Part shown: in pieces, positions 7,263-13,152 of the stretch
Layout: the number at the start of each line of letters is the position of its first letter
How positions within the stretch are numbered: the first letter of the stretch is position 1
Assembly (NCBI GenBank): GCA_003488145.1
Contig: DNMQ01000279.1
Location: forward strand, 1 to 13,982
Source: Pseudomonas sp.
GTDB lineage: Bacteria; Pseudomonadota; Gammaproteobacteria; Pseudomonadales; Pseudomonadaceae
Length of the DNA: 13,982 nt
Direction of reading: 5' to 3'
Notes under the pieces: model-generated
Told to the model about the DNA's origin: nothing
Databases searched by the model: none
Seen by the model: only the letters and a program-made list of their open reading frames with translations
Made by a program: the position numbers and the translations under genes

Positions 7263-7712
7263 ATGAAGGCTCCCTGGAATTTCATCCGATATTTTCCGCT
7301 CGCGCAGCGTCTGATCAAACGCGGAAAGATCCCCGCGTTACTCTTTGCGGTGGCTCGCAAATCCTCTTCGAAAAGAGGGCTGTTCAACGGATTGCGAGAA
7401 GATCTGGCACTTTTACAGGCGCTTTGCGTAGCCTGGTGGCGTGGCGAGTATCGGGCCATCAATCCTAATGCATTGATAGCTGTGGTGGCCGGCTTGCTCT
7501 ACTTCCTGTCGCCAATCGACGCCATCCCGGATTGGCTGCCTGGTCTTGGGTTCGTCGATGATCTGGCTGTGCTGGGCTGGGTAATGCGCAAGTGGTCTGG
7601 TGAGTTGGAGGCGTTCAAGGTCTGGAGGCAGGCCCAGACTGCCGATCGGCAGGCATCGCTTCAACGCTTGCCTGCGTTGGACGAACCGAAGGCCGGCGGC
7701 CAGCCGAGCTGA
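7263..7712 (+). CDS. DUF1232 (YkvA-type) membrane protein
   Basis: A 149-residue protein carrying the short DUF1232 domain at about residues 67-105. The signature LLYFLSPIDAIPDWLPGLGF is complete, followed by VDDLAVLG. The hydrophobic run before and through S-P-I-D is probably one membrane segment, preceded by a basic N-terminal region. The C-terminus is hydrophilic. The biochemical role of DUF1232 proteins is not known; the family is widespread in bacteria. The ATG at 7263 has GGAGG eight bases upstream. A rival ATG at 7238 runs in another frame and gives a protein without recognisable features. The gene stands alone, about 350 bp after the comEA terminator, and its upstream region contains the DnaA/IHF cluster. 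No clear promoter hexamers were found. Confidence 0.88.
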   Translation: MKAPWNFIRYFPLAQRLIKRGKIPALLFAVARKSSSKRGLFNGLREDLALLQALCVAWWRGEYRAINPNALIAVVAGLLYFLSPIDAIPDWLPGLGFVDDLAVLGWVMRKWSGELEAFKVWRQAQTADRQASLQRLPALDEPKAGGQPS

Positions 7713-7717
7713 TAGCA

Positions 7718-7739
7718 GCGGCGTGTGTAGCCGCCGTTT
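7718..7739 (+). terminator. Weak possible terminator after the DUF1232 gene
   Basis: GCGGC (7718-7722) pairs with GCCGC (7730-7734) around a 7-nt loop, followed by a short CGTTT. The stem is only 5 bp and the T run is poor, so termination here would be inefficient if it occurs at all. Confidence 0.25.
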
Positions 7740-7805
7740 GTCGGTGCCGGATGAGCATTTGCGGTCTCGATCCCGATTCACTAACGCATGCGGCAGGTTG
7801 GTAGC

Positions 7806-7833
7806 TTCAAGGAGCGGCAAGGGCTGTTAAGAT
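7806..7833 (+). promoter_or_regulatory. Possible promoter of the XRE regulator cassette
   Basis: TAAGAT (7828-7833) is a fair -10. TTCAAG (7806-7811), 16 bp upstream, matches a -35 at only three positions. The site lies about 37 bp before the ATG at 7870. Confidence 0.35.
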
Positions 7834-7869
7834 TCCGCATCTGATCGAAGACGCCTGGGGAAAATACGG

Positions 7870-8199
7870 ATGAATGTACAGGTCATCATGCGTGACGGCT
7901 CGCCGGAATACGCCGTACTGCCGTGGGACGAGTACCAGGCGCTTTTGAATGCGGTCGGCGCTAAATCGGCCGTTGCCACTGATGCCGCACCCAGTGGCGC
8001 TCAGTCACGTCCGTCCCTGGTCGAGCTGAGCGCTCTGCGTGAGGCCAAGGGGCTTTCACAAGAGGCGTTAGCGCGCGCTGTGGGGATCAGTCCAGCCTAT
8101 CTGGGGCTGATCGAGGCGGGAGAGCGCGAACCCGATGCTGCGATTCGTCGAGCACTGGCACGTGCGTTGGACATAGCCGGCTGGGAGGGCGACGCTTGA
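7870..8199 (+). CDS. XRE-family HTH regulator with antitoxin-like N-terminus
   Basis: The 109-residue protein has two parts. Residues 1-30 (VQVIMRDGSPEYAVLPWDEY, then QALL) follow the pattern seen at the start of Phd/YefM-like antitoxins: beta strands and then a D-E-Y-x-x-L-L helix. After an Ala-rich linker, residues about 50-105 form a Cro/CI-type helix-turn-helix, with LREAKGLSQEALARAVGISP, the recognition helix AYLGLIEAGER, and PDAAIRRALARAL. It is probably a DNA-binding repressor, perhaps of its own cassette. The ATG at 7870 has a GGGGA ribosome site. Its stop overlaps the TTG start of the next gene by four bases (TTGA at 8196-8199), so the two are probably translated together. Targets are unknown. 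Confidence 0.85.
   Translation: MNVQVIMRDGSPEYAVLPWDEYQALLNAVGAKSAVATDAAPSGAQSRPSLVELSALREAKGLSQEALARAVGISPAYLGLIEAGEREPDAAIRRALARALDIAGWEGDA
8183..8189 (+). promoter_or_regulatory. Ribosome binding site supporting a TTG start
   Basis: GGGAGGG lies six bases before the TTG at 8196, inside the end of the XRE gene. It is a strong Shine-Dalgarno match. There is no ATG or GTG at this position, so it decides in favour of the rare TTG start. Confidence 0.6.
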
Positions 8200-8564
8200 C
8201 GTCAGTATCCATCAGCCGGCACCACTGGCAGGCGCTGCTTGCCGAACTGGATGCCGCTCGCCGGCAGAGACATCTGGTGACCTACCGTGCGCTGGTCGAG
8301 CGGCTCCAGTTGCCCACACCCGCCATGCGAACCCTTACCGCCGCGCTGGAGCACCTCGCTGCGCTGGACGCCCGCTCGGAGCGCCCGTTGCGCAGCGCAC
8401 TGGTCATCAGTCAGGGTGCTAGTCGTTTGCCCCGCACGGGCTTTTTCGAGTGTGCTGCGCGGTTGGGACGCTTCTCGGGGCCGGCGGACGGTGCCGCCGC
8501 TGCATCCTGGCATGCGGGAGAAGTGGCGCGCGTTTTCGAGTTCGTTTATTCGGAGGAACTCTGA
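8196..8564 (+). CDS. Conserved-looking hypothetical protein, TTG start
   Basis: A 122-residue soluble protein of no family I can name with confidence. It begins at TTG with a strong GGGAGGG ribosome site, four bases inside the preceding gene. Residues about 28-62 look helical and resemble a winged-helix fold (LVTYRALVERLQLPTPAMRT, then LTAALEHLAALD). They are followed by RPLRSALVIS, a short loop, and RTGFFECAARLGRFSG. The order of T-Y-x-x-L, a helix, R-P-L-x-x-A-L-V and G-F-F resembles small winged-helix proteins in which a P-L-x-x-x-V-V strand precedes a G-x-G-F loop. This is weak pattern recognition only. The next gene starts on the last base of its stop (TGATG), so the three genes 7870-9031 form one translational unit. 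Confidence 0.7.
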   Translation: MTSVSISRHHWQALLAELDAARRQRHLVTYRALVERLQLPTPAMRTLTAALEHLAALDARSERPLRSALVISQGASRLPRTGFFECAARLGRFSGPADGAAAASWHAGEVARVFEFVYSEEL

Positions 8565-9031
8565 TGCTGGGCAGGCTGCGTGCAAGGCTCGGTTATTTAA
8601 CTGCCCGCAAATTGATGACGTCGCACTACGCGGTTCAGCAGCCGAAGATCTGGCGTTGGATGGAAGGGCAATTCGCGCGGATGGCGGCGCTGGGCGACGT
8701 GTCGGCGCAGAGTTTCTACGGTCATATCCTGTATTTCCGCGGGCGCGGCTATGGTGCCAAGCTGGAAGGCGTTCGCCTTCTAAGGCTGGCGGCCAAGGCG
8801 GGAGATGTGAAAGCGGCATATCAGATGGGCGTCATCAGCCTCAGCGAAGATGCCTCCCACGGCCCGGATGGCAGTGAGGCGGCGCGCTGGTGGTCCCAGG
8901 CGGCCGAGGCAGGGCATCCACTGGCGGCGGTTCGCCTCGAGCAACTGTATCGTGCCGGCGGCCACGGCCTGGCCGCAGACCCCCAGCAGGCAGATCGTTA
9001 CAAGGCGAAGGCGGAGCAACTGGGGTTGTAG
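8564..9031 (+). CDS. Sel1-repeat (TPR-like) protein
   Basis: A 155-residue protein with about three Sel1-like repeats from residue 44 on: GDVSAQSFYGHILYFRGRG, then LLRLAAKAGDVKAAYQMGVI, and AARWWSQAAEAGHPLAAVRL, ending in DRYKAKAEQLGL. Sel1 repeats form helical hairpins that act as protein-binding scaffolds. The N-terminus is basic and has no clear signal peptide, so it is probably cytoplasmic. The ATG at 8564 has GGAGGA six bases upstream and overlaps the previous stop by one base. A longer GTG-started reading from 8450 would overlap the preceding gene by 115 bases and is not preferred. The 3' end overlaps the convergent EAL-GGDEF gene by 34 bases. The partner protein is unknown. Confidence 0.85.
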   Translation: MLGRLRARLGYLTARKLMTSHYAVQQPKIWRWMEGQFARMAALGDVSAQSFYGHILYFRGRGYGAKLEGVRLLRLAAKAGDVKAAYQMGVISLSEDASHGPDGSEAARWWSQAAEAGHPLAAVRLEQLYRAGGHGLAADPQQADRYKAKAEQLGL

Positions 9032-10794
9032 GCATCCTGCGTTGGCTGCCCTGCGTCGATCAGGTGGAAGCTCGGGCCTTTCACCTGTTTGGCAAAGCGC
9101 TTGGCCTCCGAAGCAACGGCGGCGAGCCTGCCTGCATCCAGGCGGTCAGTGTGCTCCGGGTGCACGCTGACGATCCCGATCGAGAGTGACAGTAGGGCAT
9201 AGCGCTGTTTACGCCCGTCACGGCTGGTGGAAATAAAGCAGCCGGCCGCGAGGTGTTCTGGCTGGTAGAAGGCACTGCTGCGAAGCGCGAAGGTGCTGTG
9301 CAAGTCGGCAATGCGCTGCTCCCAGTCGTGACCGCTTAGCACCAGCATGAAATCATCCCCGCCAATATGGCCGACGAAATCCATCTGTGGGTCGACCCGG
9401 TCGTTCAGACATTGGGCCAGGCACAGCAGCACTTCATCGCCTTTGGCGTAGCCATACAGATCGTTGAAAGGTTTGAAGTTGTCGATGTCGACGTAACAGA
9501 CCATCGCCCTACGTCGCTGTAGCAGCAGGCGGGTCAGGCACTGCTGGATAGGTACGTTGCCCGGCAACAGTGTCAGGGGATTGGCGTGGCGCGCCTGCTG
9601 AATCTTCAGTTCGGTTATCAACCTCAGAACATCGATGACGCGGCCCAGACCGAGGTATTGACCTGCCTGTGTAATGACGAAGTCTTCCTCGATTCTTTGG
9701 CGCGCCCGGCTGGTGAGCAAGCGGCTGACCTGTTGCAACGACTGGTCGAGCTCGACGGCGAGGAAATCCGTGCTCATCAGGCGGCTAAGCGGTTTGCGTG
9801 CCAGCAGATCGGTGGCGTAGGGCTTGAGCAGCGCGTCGGAAATGAGATTACGGTGAAGTATGCCGACCGGCCTGGCGTCAACGTCCAAAACTGCGATCGA
9901 GTTCAGGGCCGGCTGCAGTCGAAACGCCTCGAGCATTTCAGCGACCGGACGTTCTGCGGCCATGGCGGGTTGTCTGATAAGCAGTCCGGACAGGTTGCCG
10001 GACTCCTCGCCCAGGACCGCCTGCTGGGCCTCCGGGGGTGGCAGGATCTCGTCGATGTCCTGGGCAGGCAACTCCAGCGGACGTCCAAGCAGATAGCCCT
10101 GCACCAGATCGATACCCATGCCGGCCAGCACCGCCAGTTCCTCGTGCAGTTCGATACCTTCGGCGATGACGTGGGCACGCGATGCGCGGGCGATCTTCAG
10201 GATGGATTCTACGAACTCGCGCTTCACGGGGTCGAGATGGATGCCGTCGATGAAATAGCGGTCGATCTTCACATAGTCCGGTCGCAGCTCGGACCACAGG
10301 CGCAAACTCGAATATCCGGCACCAAGGTCGTCGAGCGCTATGCTGAAGCCCATCGAGCGATAGTGATGAAGCGCCTTGTCCAGCAGCTCGAGATCGTCGG
10401 CCGGTGCCTGCTCGGTCAGCTCGATGACCACGTTGTCCGCGGAAATGCCATAGGTGTGCAGCAGCTCGAGCGTGCGCCCGGGCTTGTGGGTCGCGTCAAG
10501 TAGCGTTTCCGGTGAGGCGTTGAGAAAGAGCTTGCCGCGTAGCGCCCCCTGGCTGTAACGCCGGCACGCTGTTTCGCGGCAGGTCATCTCCAGTTCGTTA
10601 AGCCGGCCGGCGTGGCGTGCTGTGGCGAGCAAATTGATCGGGGAGTGCAGCGGGCCGTTGGATGGTCCACGGCTGAGTGCTTCATAACCGAGAATGCGTC
10701 GCTCCGAAAGCGAGACGATGGGTTGAAACAGGGTGGTGATGTCGCCGTGAGCAAGGATATGTCCCAGCGTGCTCAACTGCTCGGTGACTGTCAT
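8998..10794 (-). CDS. EAL-CBS-GGDEF protein (c-di-GMP turnover)
   Basis: A 598-residue cytoplasmic protein with no membrane segment. The N-terminal EAL phosphodiesterase domain (about residues 10-245) keeps all the catalytic residues I can check: E38 of EAL, N92, E125, D155-D156 (as DDLGAG), K176, E212 and Q232. It therefore probably hydrolyses c-di-GMP to pGpG. A CBS pair follows (about 268-390) and may sense an adenine nucleotide. The C-terminal GGDEF domain (about 405-580) has GHIGGDDF at the active site, with metal-binding D436 and D480 present. The inhibitory RxxD site is absent (P469-x-x-D472). The GGDDF form may be weakly active or regulatory. From memory the order resembles P. aeruginosa PA3258 beside prc (PA3257). 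The ATG at 10794 has a weak ribosome site, and a strong terminator lies 23 bases upstream. Confidence 0.9.
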   Translation of the reverse strand: MTVTEQLSTLGHILAHGDITTLFQPIVSLSERRILGYEALSRGPSNGPLHSPINLLATARHAGRLNELEMTCRETACRRYSQGALRGKLFLNASPETLLDATHKPGRTLELLHTYGISADNVVIELTEQAPADDLELLDKALHHYRSMGFSIALDDLGAGYSSLRLWSELRPDYVKIDRYFIDGIHLDPVKREFVESILKIARASRAHVIAEGIELHEELAVLAGMGIDLVQGYLLGRPLELPAQDIDEILPPPEAQQAVLGEESGNLSGLLIRQPAMAAERPVAEMLEAFRLQPALNSIAVLDVDARPVGILHRNLISDALLKPYATDLLARKPLSRLMSTDFLAVELDQSLQQVSRLLTSRARQRIEEDFVITQAGQYLGLGRVIDVLRLITELKIQQARHANPLTLLPGNVPIQQCLTRLLLQRRRAMVCYVDIDNFKPFNDLYGYAKGDEVLLCLAQCLNDRVDPQMDFVGHIGGDDFMLVLSGHDWEQRIADLHSTFALRSSAFYQPEHLAAGCFISTSRDGRKQRYALLSLSIGIVSVHPEHTDRLDAGRLAAVASEAKRFAKQVKGPSFHLIDAGQPTQDAYNPSCSAFAL

Positions 10795-10810
10795 GGAGGT
10801 CTCTGGGTGT

Positions 10811-10840
10811 GAAAAGAAAAGGGCCGCAGCGCGGCCCTTT
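10811..10840 (-). terminator. Intrinsic terminator of prc
   Basis: AAAGGGCCGC (10818-10827) and GCGGCCCTTT (10831-10840) form a perfect 10-bp stem with a 3-nt loop. On the minus strand the stem is followed by TTTTCTTTTC, so termination is efficient in the prc direction. The plus-strand tail is weaker. It lies between the prc stop and the EAL-GGDEF start. Confidence 0.85.
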
Positions 10841-10856
10841 CATTTCACGATGTCGT

Positions 10857-10876
10857 GATGTCAATTTGATGACATC
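10857..10876. repeat. 7-bp inverted repeat in the prc to EAL-GGDEF gap
   Basis: GATGTCA (10857-10863) and TGACATC (10870-10876) are perfect inverse copies with a 6-nt centre. Just to the left, TCACGA / TCGTGA (10845-10858) is a second short inverted repeat. They may be an operator for the downstream gene or extra mRNA hairpins; this cannot be decided from sequence. Confidence 0.35.
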
Positions 10877-10893
10877 GCGGCGTTCCACTCGAT

Positions 10894-12978
10894 TCAGTGC
10901 TTGGCCATCGCCGAGCTGAGACCGAGGTAATCGAGCAGAATGCGCCCGCTCTCGGAGAGGTAGGCATCATCCTCCGGCTTTGGTTTGTCCGCTTCCGCGT
11001 GAGGCGTGTTTTCGTCTTCCTTCTCCAGCTTTGCCAGTGGCTCCTCACCTTTGGCCAGGCGCAATGCATTCTCCAAGGCCAGCTGACGCTTCTCGATATC
11101 GGCCTGTTGTGCACGCCGCTTTTCTTCATTGAGGCTGACGGTGGTTTCGTGCATCAGCTCCTGGGCAAGCGCCAGACGATCGCGGGTGAAGACGAAGTCC
11201 GGGTTCTCGCCGGTGCGTGCTTCGTGGCGTGCCTTCAGCTCGGCGAGGAACGGCTTGAACGGGTTCATGTCCGGATTGATCGCCGCGCGGATGCTGTCCC
11301 AAGGCAGCGCTTCCGGCAGCGCACTCTCACCGATTTCCTTGGTGTCGACATCGGCAGGGTAGCTGATGTCGGGAATCACACCCTGATGTTGAGTGCTCTG
11401 CCCGGATACGCGGTAAAACTTGGCCAGGGTCAGTTTCAGCTCACCATGGTTGAGAGGCTGGATCGTCTGCACGGTGCCCTTGCCGAAGGTCTGGCCACCG
11501 AGGATTAAGGCCCGGTGGTAGTCCTGCATCGCGCCGGCGAAGATCTCCGAGGCCGATGCCGAAAGGCGGTTGACGAGGACGGCCAGCGGCCCCTTGTACA
11601 GCGCGCCGGTCTGTTCATCGGCAAGCACGTCTACGCGGCCATCGCTGTTGCGTACCAGCACAGTCGGACCCTGATCGATGAATAGGCCCGTGAGCTCGGT
11701 GGCCTCTTGCAGTGAGCCTCCGCCGTTGTTGCGCAGGTCGATGACCACGCCGTCGACTTTCTCTGCTTCCAGTTCGGAGAGCAGCTTTTTGACGTCACGC
11801 GTGGTGCTCTTGTAGTTCTGGTCCCCGGCGCGCAGTGCCTTGAAGTCCAGATAGAACGCTGGAATCTCGATCACACCGAGCTTGAAGTTCTGCCCCTGGT
11901 GTTCCAGGTTCAACACCGACTTCTTCGCTGCCTGCTCCTCGAGCTTCACCGCTTCGCGGGTAATGGCGACGACCTTGCTGCTTTGGTCATTCGGCGCATT
12001 GCTCGCCGGGATGACTTCCAGGCGTACGACCGAACCCTTCGGGCCGCGGATGAGCTTGACCACCTCATCCAGACGCCAGCCGATGACGTCGACCATCTCA
12101 TCGTTGGCCTGGCCGACGCCGACAATCTTGTCCGCTGGCGCCAGCTGCTTGCTCTTCTCCGCCGGGCCGGCCGGCACCAGGCGTACGATCTTCACGTGCT
12201 CGTTGTCACTCTGCAGCACCGCGCCGATGCCCTCGAGCGACAGGCTCATGTTGATGTCGAAATTCTCCGCGCTGTCCGGCGACAGGTATTGGGTGTGCGG
12301 ATCGTAGGTCTGCGCGAAGGCGTTGATGTAGGTCTGGAAAACGTCCTCGCCACGGGTCTGGTTCAGGCGCGATAGCTGGTTCTTGTAGCGTTTGGTCAGC
12401 AGTTCCTCGATGGCCTTCGGCTCCTTGCCGGCGATCTTCAGACGCAATACCTCGTCCTTTACCCGCTTGCGCCACAGGTCATCCAGCTCTGCGGTGTCCT
12501 TGGCCCAGGCGGCCTTCTCACGGTCGACCAGCAGCTCCTCGTCGACACTGAAGTCGAAGCTGTCGACGCCCTTGTCGAGCAGGCTCAAGGCGTAGTTCAA
12601 CCGGTTCTGCAGGCGCTCGAGATGACGGGTGTAGATGATGAAGCCGGGCTCGAGATTGCCGCCCTTGAGGAAGTCATCGAACTGGTTGCGCCACTTGCCG
12701 AACTCTTCGAGATCAGATGCCAGGAAATAGCTGCGCGACGGATCGAGCATCTGGATGTAGCTGTCGAAAATCTTTGCCGAACGCGCGTCGTTCAGCGGCG
12801 GCTTGTTGTAGTGATGGCGCTTGAGCAGTTCGACGACGTTCAGGCTGGCGATGACCTGTTCACGATCGGGTTGCAGGTAGTCCCAGTTCTCTGGCGTGCT
12901 GACGGCTTTGGCCATCGCCAGGGAAGCGTGAAGGCCGAACAGAACGGCGAGAACGGTGCAGGTCAGCGTACGTTTCAT
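10894..12978 (-). CDS. prc: Periplasmic tail-specific protease Prc (Tsp, AlgO)
   Basis: Prc is an S41 serine protease that cuts periplasmic proteins at their C-termini. In E. coli it matures FtsI and, with NlpI, degrades MepS. In P. aeruginosa (AlgO) it degrades truncated MucA and so promotes alginate production. The 694 residues begin with a Sec signal peptide (MKRTLTCTVLAVLFGLHASL, then AMAKA). The order is an N-terminal helical domain, a PDZ domain at about 240-325 (EGIGAVLQ through LVPAGPAEKSKQLAPADKIV), the S41 protease domain, and a charged C-terminal domain. The catalytic pair is visible: S475 in RLSASASEIF and K500 in TFGKGTVQ, 25 apart as in E. coli. The reading frame stays open 168 codons upstream, but the ATG at 12978 gives the only proper signal peptide. 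The alternative ATG at 13014 would add 12 residues. Confidence 0.96.
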   Translation of the reverse strand: MKRTLTCTVLAVLFGLHASLAMAKAVSTPENWDYLQPDREQVIASLNVVELLKRHHYNKPPLNDARSAKIFDSYIQMLDPSRSYFLASDLEEFGKWRNQFDDFLKGGNLEPGFIIYTRHLERLQNRLNYALSLLDKGVDSFDFSVDEELLVDREKAAWAKDTAELDDLWRKRVKDEVLRLKIAGKEPKAIEELLTKRYKNQLSRLNQTRGEDVFQTYINAFAQTYDPHTQYLSPDSAENFDINMSLSLEGIGAVLQSDNEHVKIVRLVPAGPAEKSKQLAPADKIVGVGQANDEMVDVIGWRLDEVVKLIRGPKGSVVRLEVIPASNAPNDQSSKVVAITREAVKLEEQAAKKSVLNLEHQGQNFKLGVIEIPAFYLDFKALRAGDQNYKSTTRDVKKLLSELEAEKVDGVVIDLRNNGGGSLQEATELTGLFIDQGPTVLVRNSDGRVDVLADEQTGALYKGPLAVLVNRLSASASEIFAGAMQDYHRALILGGQTFGKGTVQTIQPLNHGELKLTLAKFYRVSGQSTQHQGVIPDISYPADVDTKEIGESALPEALPWDSIRAAINPDMNPFKPFLAELKARHEARTGENPDFVFTRDRLALAQELMHETTVSLNEEKRRAQQADIEKRQLALENALRLAKGEEPLAKLEKEDENTPHAEADKPKPEDDAYLSESGRILLDYLGLSSAMAKH

Positions 12979-13152
12979 GGCTTGGGGGCGACGTAAGGCT
13001 AGGGAATAACGCATATTAGGCCATCTAAAGTAGGCGCCGGTTCGTTTTTCCGTCCGGCGGTGGAAAGCACAAGCCCGATGGTTGAGGTGGTCAAAGAAGG
13101 CCAGCGAGCGATCAGTTGGGTGGGCATAGATAGGAACCACTATGGAGGCAGC
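12979..13152. promoter_or_regulatory. Divergent intergenic region, prc / quinone oxidoreductase
   Basis: These 174 bp separate two divergent starts and must carry both promoters. On the minus strand TTTGAC and a TAATAT (just before the alternative prc ATG at 13014) are possible promoter parts, but they are not correctly spaced with each other. On the plus strand CATAGATAG (13135-13143) resembles a -10 without a matching -35. No confident promoter is called. Confidence 0.35.

Noticed and set aside
7238..7468. 76-codon frame starting at ATG 7238
   Set aside because: It overlaps the DUF1232 gene in another frame, has no features, and its start is poorer than the GGAGG-supported ATG at 7263.
7870..8564. 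Classical type II toxin-antitoxin pair
   Set aside because: The regulator resembles an antitoxin at its N-terminus, but the adjacent protein matches no toxin family I know and carries no recognisable nuclease or kinase motif.
8202..8819. 205-codon minus-strand open frame opposite the unknown and Sel1 genes
   Set aside because: The plus-strand genes have ribosome sites, coupling overlaps and Sel1 repeats. The antisense frame shows none of these.
9586..10503. 305-codon plus-strand open frame inside the EAL-CBS-GGDEF gene
   Set aside because: It is the mirror of a well-supported domain protein in GC-rich DNA. Its translation has no recognisable domain and a Gln/Leu/Asp-rich composition typical of antisense frames.
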